Shown here: one piece after another, positions 10,363 to 22,017 of the stretch
How the letters are laid out: every line of letters begins with the position of its first letter
Numbering within the stretch: position 1 is the stretch's first letter
Assembly (NCBI RefSeq): GCF_000003815.2
Contig: NC_049982.1
Location: 23,225,573-23,281,969 of the forward strand
Reading direction: 5' to 3'
Length of the DNA stretch: 56,397 nucleotides
From: Branchiostoma floridae
Taxonomy: Eukaryota > Chordata > Leptocardii > Amphioxiformes > Branchiostomatidae
Translations under genes and position numbers: made by a program
Notes under the pieces: model-generated
The model's input: the letters and a program-made list of their open reading frames with translations, nothing else
Database searches by the model: none
Told to the model about the DNA's origin: nothing

Positions 10363-11730
10363 GTGAGAGTACCTTGCTAATGATAGCATGTATTATGTGT
10401 ATAATAGATACGTCACAAGTTGTTAAGAGTGACTAGAGCTAAATAAACCGAGAGCGTTACGATGTGAATCGTACCAGGTGGATTTTGGGACTGTGTGCTT
10501 GGGTTGAGTAACACTGCCAACCTTAATTTCGTGGGCCCAAATCTTACCCCAAACCGCCCGAGACCTTGGTCTTCAAAAAGTCCGCCAACATCACGTTTCG
10601 GCAAGATAAAATATGAGTCCCATATTAACGGCATTATAGTTTTGGCATTTTTACAGCGTATTGTTGTGTAGAAATTAGTCTTCATCTGTGACCGTGTTTC
10701 GCCAGAGTTTTTTTATTTTGTTTAGAGAATATCTTTCAACGTGGAAACTTCTTGGCAGTTTGTTACTCATACCACATGTTGTTTACGGCACAACCAGGCA
10801 CAACCCTTTTGTTTTTGATCGGCCGAAGATATCAGCGCTCCATGAGGCCCTTCTGTGGAATTCCATTCGCCACCTTGCCGCCGCCGAACAACAAACGCTT
10901 CTGTTTCTCGTGGTCATATTCATCTGTTTCCCGTGGTCTTAAAGTAAAAGATACGATTTGTTACCGGGGTCCCCGTTCTCAATCATCTTTTTCTCTGCGT
11001 TTCACTCACCCTTTATCGTCTGTGGACTAGTACAGTCAAGCACGTATCCACAGTTCTATAGCAATACTGCTGAGCACGAGTCGTCAATTAACCGACGATT
11101 GCCGGAACTGCCATACTCCCATCCGTCCTCCGATCGCCTGCCGTCTTATCACTCTGACTGTAGCCAAAACGGTACCGGTAATCTGATCACCCATTGTCCT
11201 CCAAGCAGTTTAATAGCGGTGAGCGTACATGTGACTTATTTCATTCTGTCTTATTACAGGCTGGTGATGATATAGCCGTTGTATACAGGATGCTTTTCCA
11301 ATCACCTTTACCTCCCTTCCACACGTAGAAGTTGGATATCTCTTGCAAATGCAGCCGTTTTACTTGTATGATGGACGAAATATTCTGTATACTGGTTTAC
11401 GCAACCCGACGTAACAGTGTACTGCATTTTAGACCCGATAGCCGTCGCTTGTGGCTTTTAAGCCGACATGTATATTGATATTGTGATGTGCCTTCGATCA
11501 TGCGAAGCCAAGCCGAGAAAGAATATTTTGTGTCATTATTTCTTATTCACGGTGGTACATTTTATTTCTGAAACTTCTTTAATGATTCAAAACTCGGGCT
11601 ACACCAAAAGGTAAATGATAATGCACTTTTGTGCCCTTTGGTTATAAGAGAAATAGACCTCATCGGTCAAAGTAACAGCACGTTAGCATCACGAGTATTG
11701 TTGTCTGGCTGCACAAGCGTTATCGCCGGT
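10363..11730. other. No further exon recognised
   Basis: If the preceding exon is real, this is intron. Open frames at 10688-11275 lack splice sites that continue its phase. Confidence 0.35.
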
Positions 11731-11734
11731 GCAA

Positions 11735-12005
11735 TGAGACGAGTGGGAAAAGTCTTCGCCATGCATTCGGTACGTCGTAAGTTCGATCCCCGGCCAATAT
11801 AGTATGACGTGTTAAATGGTCGTGCTAATTTCTCAGCTTAGCAATCAGCATTCGGGAAAGAGTATGTAATTTGAACACACACCACAGCCAGTGTCCTGGC
11901 CCCCTACTGTAGTAATTGCATTTGTTTGGCCCAGGGTTACTCCAAGAACATGGGCGCCGCCCTATGCACCATGGAGCGGGAAGGACTTTGACTTGACATG
12001 ACAAT
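11735..12005 (+). mobile_element. SINE-like element with B-box-like motif
   Basis: AGTTCGATCCCCGG near 11780 resembles a polymerase III B box and is preceded by a tRNA-like GC-rich head. The body ends in GGAGCGGGAAGGACTTTGAC followed by an AT-rich tail. No cloverleaf is complete. The call rests on the B box only. Confidence 0.35.
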
Positions 12006-13129
12006 ATAAGCGCTGTAATTCAATATGTATGACTTTTGCTATAAATTATATCTGAATTACTTTGATGCCTTACATCACTACCGACGGCCTGTAACTAACA
12101 GAAAACAACACTTTACCGATCCAGACATACAAAAGTTGCTAAGTTAGTATCACTATTGCAAAAATACTTCATATCAATCCTTTCTCACAATCTGTCCCCA
12201 CAGGTGAACGCCGGCATGACAACCCCCAGGTTACAGGAAGAATCGACTGACAAGTACACCCCTTTGTCGCGATGGTTTGGTAACCAAATGAACATCACAG
12301 CAATAAGAAAAAAAGGGATTCAAGCGTCACACAACCATACAAAATGAAATAACAGAAAGATATGAAATAAAAACCTTCAAACGAAACAAAACAATCCTCA
12401 TACATACACGACATCATTACGCCGAATGGTCAAGCAAAAAATATAACTGACCCACAATTCTACCCTAACGATACATAATATCGGGTATTTTGTTAAAAAA
12501 TGTAATGTGCTGTATACTTGATGGTGAAACGAGTATTAAAACATGAAATCCTGGTTTATAACATCGGTCACGTCATCTTATTATACGCCATACCCAAAGC
12601 AGACTAAAGTCACACACAAAAACAAATTCCCTAGGGAATACCCGTAGAAAATACCCGTAGAAAAAAAATACCCGTAGAAAAATTCCTCGCATGCCTGCGG
12701 AATTCCTAGAATTCCTGTCAAACGGTCGCACACTATAAACATTAGGCTCGACCCTGAGGCGTCGCCAAAAANNNNNNNNNNNNNNNNNNNNNNNNNNNNN
12801 NNNNNNNNNNNNNNNNNNNNNNNNNNNNNNNNNNNNNNNNNNNNNNNNNNNNNNNNNNNNNNNNNNNNNNNCACTTCTGGAGCTATCCTAGTGACAAACA
12901 CACCTAGATATAAAGACACACATTCAAGCAAACCGCACTGGAAACATATCAACCTTCTTGGCAAAGGTATTAACAAGTGAGTCTTTTTATCTTTATAAGC
13001 TGAAAACCATGTGTGAAATGTGATGAAAGAGGACGGCTTGAACTTTGGTAAAATCCTCATCACATCTTTGAAGATTGTCACCTGGGCTGGGGAGATGGGC
13101 TTAGTTGTACATTTGTACATGATATATAC
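12006..13129. other. No gene seen; includes a short tandem motif and a gap
   Basis: The motif ATACCCGTAGAAA occurs three times at about 12638-12680. N run at 12772-12871. No splice-bounded exon can be supported. Confidence 0.35.
12772..12871. other. Assembly gap, 100 N
   Basis: Run of exactly 100 N, so probably of unknown true size. Confidence 1.
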
Positions 13130-13458
13130 CAGGGCTCGAAATACGTGAGCTGCATATGCAGGTTAGTGCAGGTAAAATAAGAGCTGTGCAGGTATTTCTG
13201 ATGTCTACCTGCACCTAACCTGCACTGGTCCATGTACTGCGTTTTATACATTTCAAATAATGTCCTTTGATGAACAGTTTGTATGTGCATGTGGATTGTT
13301 ATTAGCTGCATTGGCTGTTACCACCTATAAAGTAGGAAAAGAAAGAATACCAATGGTTCCTGAACAATTTGAATATGATCAATACTTTCTAAATTTAGTG
13401 TGCAGGTCTGGTGCAGGTAATTTTCAATGTTACCTGCACTAGTGCATTTCGAGCCCTG
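13130..13458. mobile_element. hAT-like nonautonomous element with 13-base TIRs
   Basis: CAGGGCTCGAAAT at 13130-13142 has its exact inverse (ATTTCGAGCCCTG) at 13446-13458. Several TGCAGGT/ACCTGCA motifs sit near both ends, as subterminal repeats do in hAT elements, and the CAGGG start also fits hAT termini. I cannot show a clean 8-base target-site duplication. No transposase is encoded. Confidence 0.65.
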
Positions 13459-15179
13459 TACATGTATACAGATCACACAACACAGGAATCAAACAAAACA
13501 AGGTACTGTGACTGTGAGGCATAACTTGAACACTGTACATTTGACAGAACAACATCATACAATGGCAATGTGGATAAAAAAAACTGATGAGAGTAATCTA
13601 AAAAAACCTAAACAATTAGAAAAAAGAAAAAGCTGCCTAAAAACAACACAAAATAGAAATTAAATAATGTCACAATGATAGAAAAAGGAAGCAAGCAAGT
13701 CAGCCATAAACACTTGTGATACAAACATTGTATGGCACAGGGGATATACAAAAATGTAGTACTCCATGGTTGTATGATGAAAGATCATCTGATTCAAACA
13801 TACAATCCTACTGACCAATGACCACATGTAACATTTAATTTGTCAATCATAAGGTTTTAGCCATGTGTAGTCATTGGTCTTCCAGTATGGGTGATTGCTG
13901 TCTGCCATACTAGCTATATTACTTCAGAATCTGCCCTTTCATTCCCTTAGTACAGTAGAAGCCAGTTAATTGCACACCGGATAACCACACATTTCGGTCA
14001 ATTGCACAGAATCCCCAAATCCCAAACTGGTTCCAAATCACTGCATGAATATTTGTTAGTCATGACTTTGCATGACAATGAGATAACTGCACAAAATTTG
14101 TCAAACATCATCAACAAATTGATTGGCAGTGCACGCTAAAAATTGGCATACGCTGTAAAAATGACCTGAAAACTGCCAGTGTGTAAAATGCACACAGTAT
14201 GAAATTGTTATTATCAACAGAAAGTGATTTTGCGGGAGATCCTGGCCACGCACACGTCCAGGGCATGTCGGCACCAAAAAGAGTCGTACAACCGGCAAAG
14301 CATTTTACATTACGCTTTGGCAGACAATCTGGCCTGTACTCAATGAATATTGGTTTCTATCTTGTTCTTTGTGTAATATTACAGTAACTGTACATTATTT
14401 TTAACGAGATTGCTCAGAGCAAGGTCATTGGACCACTTCAAGGCAATGAACTAAAAATTTGGAAATAATTGTGCACGGAGATAACGGTTGTTTCGAAGGC
14501 TGATAAGTTGTAGACATTAGGGAAACAGTTGTCGTCGAAGAGAGTTTGAATTCTTACAATCATNNNNNNNNNNNNNNNNNNNNNNNNNNNNNNNNNNNNN
14601 NNNNNNNNNNNNNNNNNNNNNNNNNNNNNNNNNNNNNNNNNNNNNNNNNNNNNNNNNNNNNNNNNNNNNNNNNNNNNNNNNNNNNNNNNNNNNNNNNNNN
14701 NNNNNNNNNNNNNNNNNNNNNNNNNNNNNNNNNNNNNNNNNNNNNNNNNNNNGATATGTTGTACAGTAAAGTACAGTGCGTTAAGAGTACTTGCCTGAAA
14801 ATTAAGAAATGAAATTCATTATTTCAACTACAAGTAGAGTTTTGTTTGTCTTTGATGATTCCTTCAGAAATTTCAGCAAAAGATGTTCTTCTTTAATTCC
14901 AACACCCAAATTTTCTTTCTCTGCATGACATAATGTACGTATCAGACTGATACAAACATCATTTGTTACTTGTACAAATGGCATTTAACATGTATGTAAA
15001 ACTTGCAGTTAGAAATGCGTTTGATGTTCTCCTGTATGGTAGAGATATCGGTGCGCAAGTACTGTTATGCTAGTGGTAAGAACTCCTATCCGTATCATTC
15101 TTTGAGTCTGAAAAAAAAACAAGCACACATCAGATTTTTGTTAACATGAATTCACATTGATTTGTTCCACTTATGAATA
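13459..15179. other. No gene seen; possible pogo/Tigger-type end
   Basis: TACAGTAGAAGCCAGTTAAT at 13951-13970 resembles a pogo/Tigger terminal repeat after a TA, but no matching opposite end was found. N run at 14564-14752. No exon can be supported. Confidence 0.3.
14564..14752. other. Assembly gap, 189 N
   Basis: Run of N. Confidence 1.
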
Positions 15180-16040
15180 AGGCCATGTTGATTTGATTAT
15201 ATGGATGACATCCGCGCTCGCACCAATTTTCGGCCATTTCCACAAAAAAAAAGTTTTTGACCACACAGTAAATTGTGCAAAGCAGCTGTGAAATGAGCAC
15301 ATATATGCCGTAGATTGGAAAAAAAGTATCAGAAAACAGATAACTAATGCCATAGAATGCCAAAATAAATCTGAAGTCAAAGAATAAGATCTGAAAAAAA
15401 AATCTATTTTTGGTAGGGGGGAGGTACCAGTACAGAAGATTTAGGTACAGGTTCCGTTCAGGTCCAGAGGATCATTTCCAGATCCGGACCTGAACCTGAT
15501 TGTCTGTGGAAACTTGAGAATTTGCTATAATCAAAACAATGATAATTGGTCAATTTTGCTACAAAGGAATCTGTTTGGTGGATTATCTGACTCCCACTGG
15601 CGTTTTAAAATCCCATCTCCAAGTAATCAAGTTTCTGTACCTTTGACTGTAGAAACTTGGTGCAAATGACTATAAACTCTACTCGACTTCACTCTTGTTG
15701 TCTTCTTAGCCCGGTAAGACCCCAAACGCTTGCTGACATAGTGTGTCCATTTTCTGATTGGCTAAACCGGTTCCACTGATTTTTTTCAGGTCTTTTTTTT
15801 CGGATCGGTCCAAGAAGAAGAAAAAAAAGTTTTGCACCTGTATGATGTACTGGTCCCTACACCTAACTGTAGGAATATCATACTATGTGTTTTTAGTCCT
15901 ATGTTCAACCTTCCTGACCACTTAGATTTCATACTGAAGTCAACGTTTTTTTTTTGGCCAAACTTTTTTTTATTCGCTCGCTCGCATCAGTTCCGGAGTT
16001 CCAAGAGGATGTCATCCATATAATCAAATCAACATGGCCT
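15180..16040. mobile_element. Fold-back element with perfect 34-base terminal inverted repeats
   Basis: The 34 bases at 15180-15213 (start AGGCCATGTTGATTTGATTA) are exactly the reverse complement of 16007-16040. Weaker inverted similarity continues inward (GCGCTCGC and CGAGCGAG, then A-rich/T-rich stretches). A smaller dyad (TTCAGGTCC/GGACCTGAA) lies near 15460-15500. No transposase frame is visible, so a nonautonomous DNA transposon or fold-back element is likely. Confidence 0.7.
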
Positions 16041-17172
16041 AAAGTAAAAAAAAAAACTACAAGACTTAGTACAATTCACATTGTGTGTCTGTTCTCTCTG
16101 TATCAATGTTTCTGACCTCCCAACCCACCTCTTGGCCCCTCATCCTGTCTTGGCCCCTCAACCTATGCACCGACAAACCCTGGATCCCTTCCTCTGCAAA
16201 CTTCCTTTGCCAGCATAGGAGAACCTATCCAACATTGTCAGTATGAGTGTGCAAAATGTGACGGAAAGGCTATTAGCAAGAGTGCCATAAAGCTTGTGAC
16301 TATACTAATTCCTGCTGAAATCCTGTCAAAATACCAGCCTACAGAAGCAAGCCTAATACATCTCGCACTCCATACATATATCTACAAGCCGCGTGTTGAA
16401 GAGGGATACAGATGCAACCTACTAAAAAGTATGGTTAATTGGCCAGCACATTGCTAAGGAGACGTCGCACACAAACATGCATGCCTACTGTGCTGAAAAA
16501 GATCAGGTAAAAACTGTTAGAATAAGAAAGCTGCAAGGAAAGCAGAGCCAAAGGCCTTAAGGTCTGATGAAAACACCTGCTACACAGTGAAAAATGTAAA
16601 GGAACGTAAGGGTCTATAAATTTTTGGCTAATTTTGCCGAATTTGCATTTTCTCCCATGGTTCCACAGCTGCACAGTTGAAGTTACTCATCTTTTTTTCA
16701 AAGACTGGGAGAAAATTGTTTTTCTTCCTGATGGATTGTATTTTAATCTTATTTGTGTGGCAGGGTCGAAAATTCACATGGAATTAAAGGAAATTGTCCT
16801 GGAACTACAATGTATAATGAGGTTGTTGGTAGAGATCGCACTGGCTTACTGCAAGCAAGATAAGCCAAATAGGTCAGAAATACTTATTCTCTGAGCAACC
16901 AAATAAGATAGTTTCCTACACTTTTTAAANNNNNNNNNNNNNNNNNNNNNNNNNNNNNNNNNNNNNNNNNNNNNNNNNNNNNNNNNNNNNNNNNNNNNNN
17001 NNNNNNNNNNNNNNNNNNNNNNNNNNNNNGAATCATACAGACATTATAATATAAGGCTTATTCGGACTTGCGGTAAAATATGCAATACACGATTTGAACT
17101 AATTTAACAACAGGGAGTGCAATACATTAAAACAACATCACATTGTTGCAAACATGTACATTTGTAACTCAC
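16041..17172. other. No gene seen; gap may hide cyclase exons
   Basis: No splice-bounded exon is recognised. The gap at 16930-17029 lies just downstream (in minus-strand sense) of cyclase copy A, where its exons 4-6 would be expected. Confidence 0.4.
16930..17029. other. Assembly gap, 100 N
   Basis: Run of exactly 100 N, so probably of unknown true size. Confidence 1.
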
Positions 17173-18649
17173 GTCTCCAGGCTCCTGGCGTGAAGTGCGC
17201 AGGCGCGTCCAGGTGAGTTCCCGTATGTTCAGACATGAAGAGGTTGTTGGACTCCAGATAATATCCTGCATCCTGTTGACCTCTATATTCAATGCACGAT
17301 ACCAAACAAATAGAGGATTTCCATTTAGACAAGGGCATGGCCATTGGTAGGATGTTTTTGATGGTTATTGACTGGAATCACAGAATACCTATAAAACGGT
17401 AAGTATCCTCCCCAAAGTGCAATGGATTGGTAGTGATCACCTAACAGTAGTCAAAAACGTCGCGGTTTCAATCACGGCAAGGGAGTTCCTTTTTACCATC
17501 CATTTTCATCATCATTCTAGTCAATTATTCATGCTCATGAATGAAGATCGTATTCAATTCTCTATTGTACAAGAAGATTATCCTTAGGGTTAGGCTTGAC
17601 AGGATCATAAGATATTATTCACAAGGAACATCTTGTCAATAGTGCCGAAAAATCATATTGACAAATACATATCCTTATTGACAAACACATCTTGTCATTA
17701 GTGCTATTAAAAACTCATTGATTGGAAGATCACGTCAATAGATGTTAATTAGCATGAGCATCCTGTTAATTGTGCCATTTTTATGTTGACGAGAACATCC
17801 CGTAGATTACGTCAGCCTTTAAAGTTAATAGATAGATTATTACCATGGTATAATTCTTGACTATCATCTATACTTCCAAGTGCCAAGTGCTGTATATATA
17901 TATTAGAAAGGGTCTCTGCAGCATAGATTGCACGGCTGTTTGATTTTCTGGCGTTGTGTTGTATGTAATGAAGTTGCTGCTACTGGCCTTCTGTGTTTAC
18001 CTGTAAACAATGGTGAAGCGATAGTCTGCGTGCATTGGGTATATGTTCATTCCTTCCTCCACAGTCCATGTCAGGTCTATCAGGCGAGGTTCCTCAGATT
18101 GTCCACAACAACCACCGTGGAGTCCCAACAACACCTGTGCAATGTGCGATGCTGTGAGTGAAGCTGATTAATCAAGCAATAGTGAAGCAAGCTTACATGC
18201 CACCATCACCCATGTGCAAACATAAGAGTGTGTGTCCTTGGCCTTTGTACCGTACAGTTGTCCTTAAACTGGGGTTAAATGTCCTCCTGCCCTGGGCCTA
18301 CGGTTGTGTCTTACCTACCGGGAAAGTAGCACATCATCTCAGCCATAGAAATCTACAGAAGGAATCGGCCGTTAAAAGGTCTTAAAAGTACAGTGTGACT
18401 CAGACAGTATACTATTCGACTTTAGGGTATTGGCCTTAAAACAGTGACTCGACAGTATTTATCACGCTTGATGTTTGGAACGGATTTGGTTGGCACATCG
18501 ATCTACCGGATTTCGTTATTCATAACGTTATATTTTAACATTGAACTTCATTTGCAGCAGCAATCTTGTATAATGCGGCCCGCACAACTGCACGGAGGGA
18601 TAAAACTTACCAAGATGAGAAGTGGAGAAAAGGCGTTTGTGGCCGCCAT
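17173..18649 (-). CDS. Cyclase/arylformamidase-family gene, copy A (5' exons only)
   Basis: Three minus-strand exons splice in frame: 18611-18649 (13 codons, MAATNAFSPLLIL, phase 0), 18001-18134 and 17173-17282. Together they give a signal peptide continuing VLLGLHGGCCGQ, then RLIDLTWTVEEGMNIYP and a short exon with HTGTHLDAPAHF. This HxGTHxDxPxH box is the metal-binding signature of the cyclase family (PF04199: bacterial KynB arylformamidase, isatin hydrolase), which hydrolyses amide or lactam bonds. Every exon has GT-AG sites and no stops. Exons 4-6, present in copy B, are not found downstream; the unsized gap at 16930 may hide them, otherwise this is a truncated duplicate. The signal peptide predicts secretion. 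Compared with copy B, exon 3 is three codons shorter and exon 2 has scattered substitutions. Confidence 0.75.
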
Positions 18650-19351
18650 TTTACCGCCGAAACATGTCAACACTATGATCATGAATGGCCAAATGTTCAA
18701 AATGTTTAGCCTCCTTCGCAGACCTTTGGAGCGGCGGTATTTATTTTGTGAGAGAGCGCTGATTCGCAGTTTTCGACATGAGCTAAGGTTCTCCATGCCT
18801 GGGAAGGGACTGAGCCGTGAGAAGGAGTTATTATTTATTGATATTAAGCGAAGAAGGCGCAAAGTGACGAATTGGTCTTGTTACTCCTGGTCTCCAGTTA
18901 TGTGCTTTTTGTGCATGTAGCAGCTCAATGGCACTGTGTCCAAAGAACTGTTTAGGTTACGATNNNNNNNNNNNNNNNNNNNNNNNNNNNNNNNNNNNNN
19001 NNNNNNNNNNNNNNNNNNNNNNNNNNNNNNNNNNNNNNNNNNNNNNNNNNNNNNNNNNNNNNNNNNNNATTTCTGTCTCCTGGGATGCCATTCATATGTT
19101 TGGAATATTTCACAAATGAGATTACTGAGAGAACAAAATCACATTAGAAAACCTCAAAATAATCATATAAAAACTTTGCTTTTTTTGGCCGGCGTTACAA
19201 ACATTATGTAGTGTACGCAAACAATCAATGCAAAATATAGCCACAGGTATCTTTTTTGTGTGCATGATATTAAAGGTCATTATGCTCATCAGTTGATATC
19301 GTTATGTTGATATCCTAAAGACGAAAATTGAAACGTCACGTGAGCATCATT
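18650..19351. other. Spacer between cyclase copies
   Basis: This lies upstream of copy A exon 1 and downstream of the copy B stop codon, and includes an N run at 18964-19068. No other exon is seen. Confidence 0.5.
18964..19068. other. Assembly gap, 105 N
   Basis: Run of N. Confidence 1.
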
Positions 19352-21364
19352 TTACATAACAGCCAAGATGAGCAGAGTAGACAACATGGCGGCCCAGTTT
19401 GGCGTCGATAGCCCCGCTGTGCTGGTTCTTCCGTCCACGATCGCGAAGACCCGAGCAGGAGCTCCGCTTCCCTGGCCGATCTTTATGGGCATGGCGTACA
19501 CGGTGGAACCGGTAGGGGGCATCTTGTCCAGGTGGGCAACGTTCTCCAGGATGAGGACGTTGTTGGGCAGAAGGATTCGGTGGACCAGAGGCGCCTTGGT
19601 GAGGTAAAGCAGACAGTTGGAATACAATAAATTTGTGCCGTCCGTTTTTGAATGGCCTTGAAAGTCAACAAAACAGCAATAAGGGCAAAATAAAATAAAA
19701 AAGACGAAGGGAAAATTTAGGGAATTATGTTACATGTACCTTGGCACTAGCTTCACCGGTGTCAGGGCTCATGGTGTCTAAACCGACCATCCTAACATTA
19801 CGGTTGTCTACAAGCCACTGAGCGCCCTCTGGGTGGAGACCAGGGAAATGCACCAGATTGACGTCTTCAGTGTCTGTGCCAAGGAAAGCCTGGGGTCCTT
19901 GTTCCCAGAACCACTCCCCCCAGCCTGTACGGACTGTGGTCAGGGGGACACATGGGTATTACTCATATTGCTTTACTCCCGTATTTGTACCAGAGCACAA
20001 TTTGTACAGATGGACAATGCATGAAATGTATCACATTTAATGTGGCGTTCATTTAGTATGCTGTTTTTCCAACTATCAAAGCTTAGGCCTATATCAATCA
20101 CTCATTATCAAAGTCCATCTATGAGAATCACATGAATACTAAGAGACTATTAAAAGACCTACGCAGGAGAATACTGTCGTCAGGGATGCGCCCATACTGC
20201 CGTTCCCAGTCCTGTAAGTCCTGTTGTGTGATGGCGTAGTCCGAGTTGTTCCCGATCTTGTCCCGCACGTCCACCACCACTCCCGGGCCGGTCAGGTGAC
20301 CGAGCGGGATCTCGTCAACTGGGAACGAGATCACAACAGTTTGGGGTGCGAGCGAAGAAAAAAAAAACGACTAAGGGCACCGCCTCCAAAGCGTTGCAAA
20401 AATAACAGGTATTGACAACGATTTTAATCAAATTCTAACTTGAAATAAAAATGACATCCGCAGTAACGTGTGGTNNNNNNNNNNNNNNNNNNNNNNNNNN
20501 NNNNNNNNNNNNNNNNNNNNNNNNNNNNNNNNNNNNNNNNNNNNNNNNNNNNNNNNNNNNNNNNNNNNNNNNNNNNNNNNNNNNNNNNNNNNNNNNNNNN
20601 CATGAAGCTGAAAACATCAAAACAACGTTACTTTGACGCAAACATGTACTAGTAACTCACGTCTCCAGGCCCCAGGCACGAAGTGAGCAGGCGCGTCCAG
20701 GTGAGTTCCCGTATGTTCAGACATGAAGAGGTTGTTGGACTCCAGATAGGACTCGGGGTACCCAGGAGCCAGTTCACCTCTACATGCAAAACACGATTTT
20801 GTTCTTTCATTTGGTGTGGAGTCATGTGCACATACATAAACTTTAGACAATGGTACGGCTATTGTGTTGGGGTTGGAATTTACAAGATCATAAGGAACAT
20901 AAGGTTACTCACAAGGAACATCCTGCCAAACTCTTATTGACAGGCACCTCCTGTCAATGGTGCATTTCTGTGGAGAGGAGCATCCTGTAAATTGTGCCAA
21001 CATTCTTATTGACAGGAATATCCTGCCAATAGTGAAAAATAGCTTTATTTATAGGAACATCCTGTCGATAGCTTCAGTCTTTAGACAATGGATAATTCAT
21101 AACGTTAGTATACTTCTTGGCCATTATCTTAGCTTCCTGGCACTGTACTGAATATTTCTTATTTCTACAGCACTGCACCAAACGGCTGTTTGGTACAATA
21201 AAACTGCTACTTGTATCCTGCTTTGTTTACCTGTAAACAATGGTGAAGCGATATTCTGCGTGCGTTGGGTACATGTTCATTCCCTCCTCCATAGTCCATG
21301 TCAGGTCTATCAGGCGAGGTTCCTCAGATTGTCCCAAACAACCACAGTGGAGTCCCAACAGTAC
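19352..21364 (-). CDS. Secreted cyclase/arylformamidase-family hydrolase, copy B (exons 2-6)
   Basis: Exons on the minus strand: 21231-21364, 20661-20779, 20163-20318, 19740-19933 and 19352-19594 (TAA at 19352-19354). Phases join exactly, giving about 281 residues plus a missing N-terminal exon. Visible family features in order: rest of a signal peptide (VLLGLHCGCLGQ), LIDLTWTMEEGMNMYP, the metal box HTGTHLDAPAHF, DEIPLGHLTGPGVVVDV, SILLLRTGWGEW, LVHFPGLHPEGAQWL and ILENVAHL. The donor at 20163 (C/GTAGGT) is chosen because it alone restores the conserved LLRTGW frame. The protein ends in a hydrophobic tail (NWAAMLSTLLILAVM) after small residues, which resembles a GPI-anchor signal. Exon 1 is not found; homology to copy A's upstream sequence breaks near 21690, before a gap and an LTR element. 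Substrate unknown; arylformamidase-like activity is only a family guess. Confidence 0.85.
20475..20600. other. Assembly gap, 126 N (inside copy B intron)
   Basis: Run of N between copy B exons 3 and 4. Frame continuity shows that no coding sequence is needed here. Confidence 1.
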
Positions 21365-21917
21365 CTGAGAGTGCAATGTAAAATGTTGTCAGTGATCAGG
21401 GAAAGTACATGCATGTCATGCGCTATGTGTTAACGTTACCCCTGTCCCGTCCAACGCTCTGTCTACAACGGTTGTGTCTGACCTATCGATAAAGGATCCC
21501 CATAGAAATCTACCAGTGGAATCGGCCGTTTAAAATGCAGTGTACTGTGACTCAGACAGTACTGTTCAACTTTAGGATATTAGCTTTACAGTGACTCGAC
21601 AGTATTTATCACTCTTGATGTTTGGAACGGGTTTGGTTGGCACACCGATCTACTGGATTTCGTTTATCTATATAACGCTATATTTAAGCACTGGACTTTG
21701 CGCCACCATGCGCGTAATACCCCTGTCACATTATCCACGATCTTCGGGCGTATCGATGGAAGATCGGCCATATTCAAGATTGACAGAGGGTTGCGCGTAT
21801 TTTTCACCTGAAAACCGCCCCTGTCACATATAAGCCATACTTTGTACCTTGTACAATTGTTGTGCAATAAAGTTATCATCATAAGCGAGACTCGGGGTGA
21901 ATTGCTTTAAAGGCATA
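21365..21917. repeat. Upstream flank of copy B, duplicated from 18360-18545
   Basis: The stretch 21530-21690 matches 18395-18545, including CAGTGACTCGACAGTATTTA and the following CTTGATGTTTGGAACGG. The tandem duplication that made the cyclase pair therefore includes intron or 5' flank. From about 21690 the two diverge: copy A leads into exon 1, whereas copy B leads into unrelated repeat-like sequence ending near AATAAAGTTATCATCATAAG, which resembles a LINE tail. Confidence 0.7.
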
Positions 21918-22017
21918 NNNNNNNNNNNNNNNNNNNNNNNNNNNNNNNNNNNNNNNNNNNNNNNNNNNNNNNNNNNNNNNNNNNNNNNNNNNNNNNNNNN
22001 NNNNNNNNNNNNNNNNN
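21918..22017. other. Assembly gap, 100 N
   Basis: Run of exactly 100 N. It hides the 5' part of the Gag ORF and perhaps cyclase copy B exon 1. Confidence 1.

Noticed and set aside
12190-12347. Possible exon after CCCCACAG at 12190
   Set aside because: It cannot continue the phase of the candidate first exon at 10362 (immediate stop), and no other partner is visible.
18444-18920. 158-codon plus-strand frame
   Set aside because: It lies antisense to cyclase copy A exon 1 and its flank; the splice-supported minus-strand exon explains the region better.
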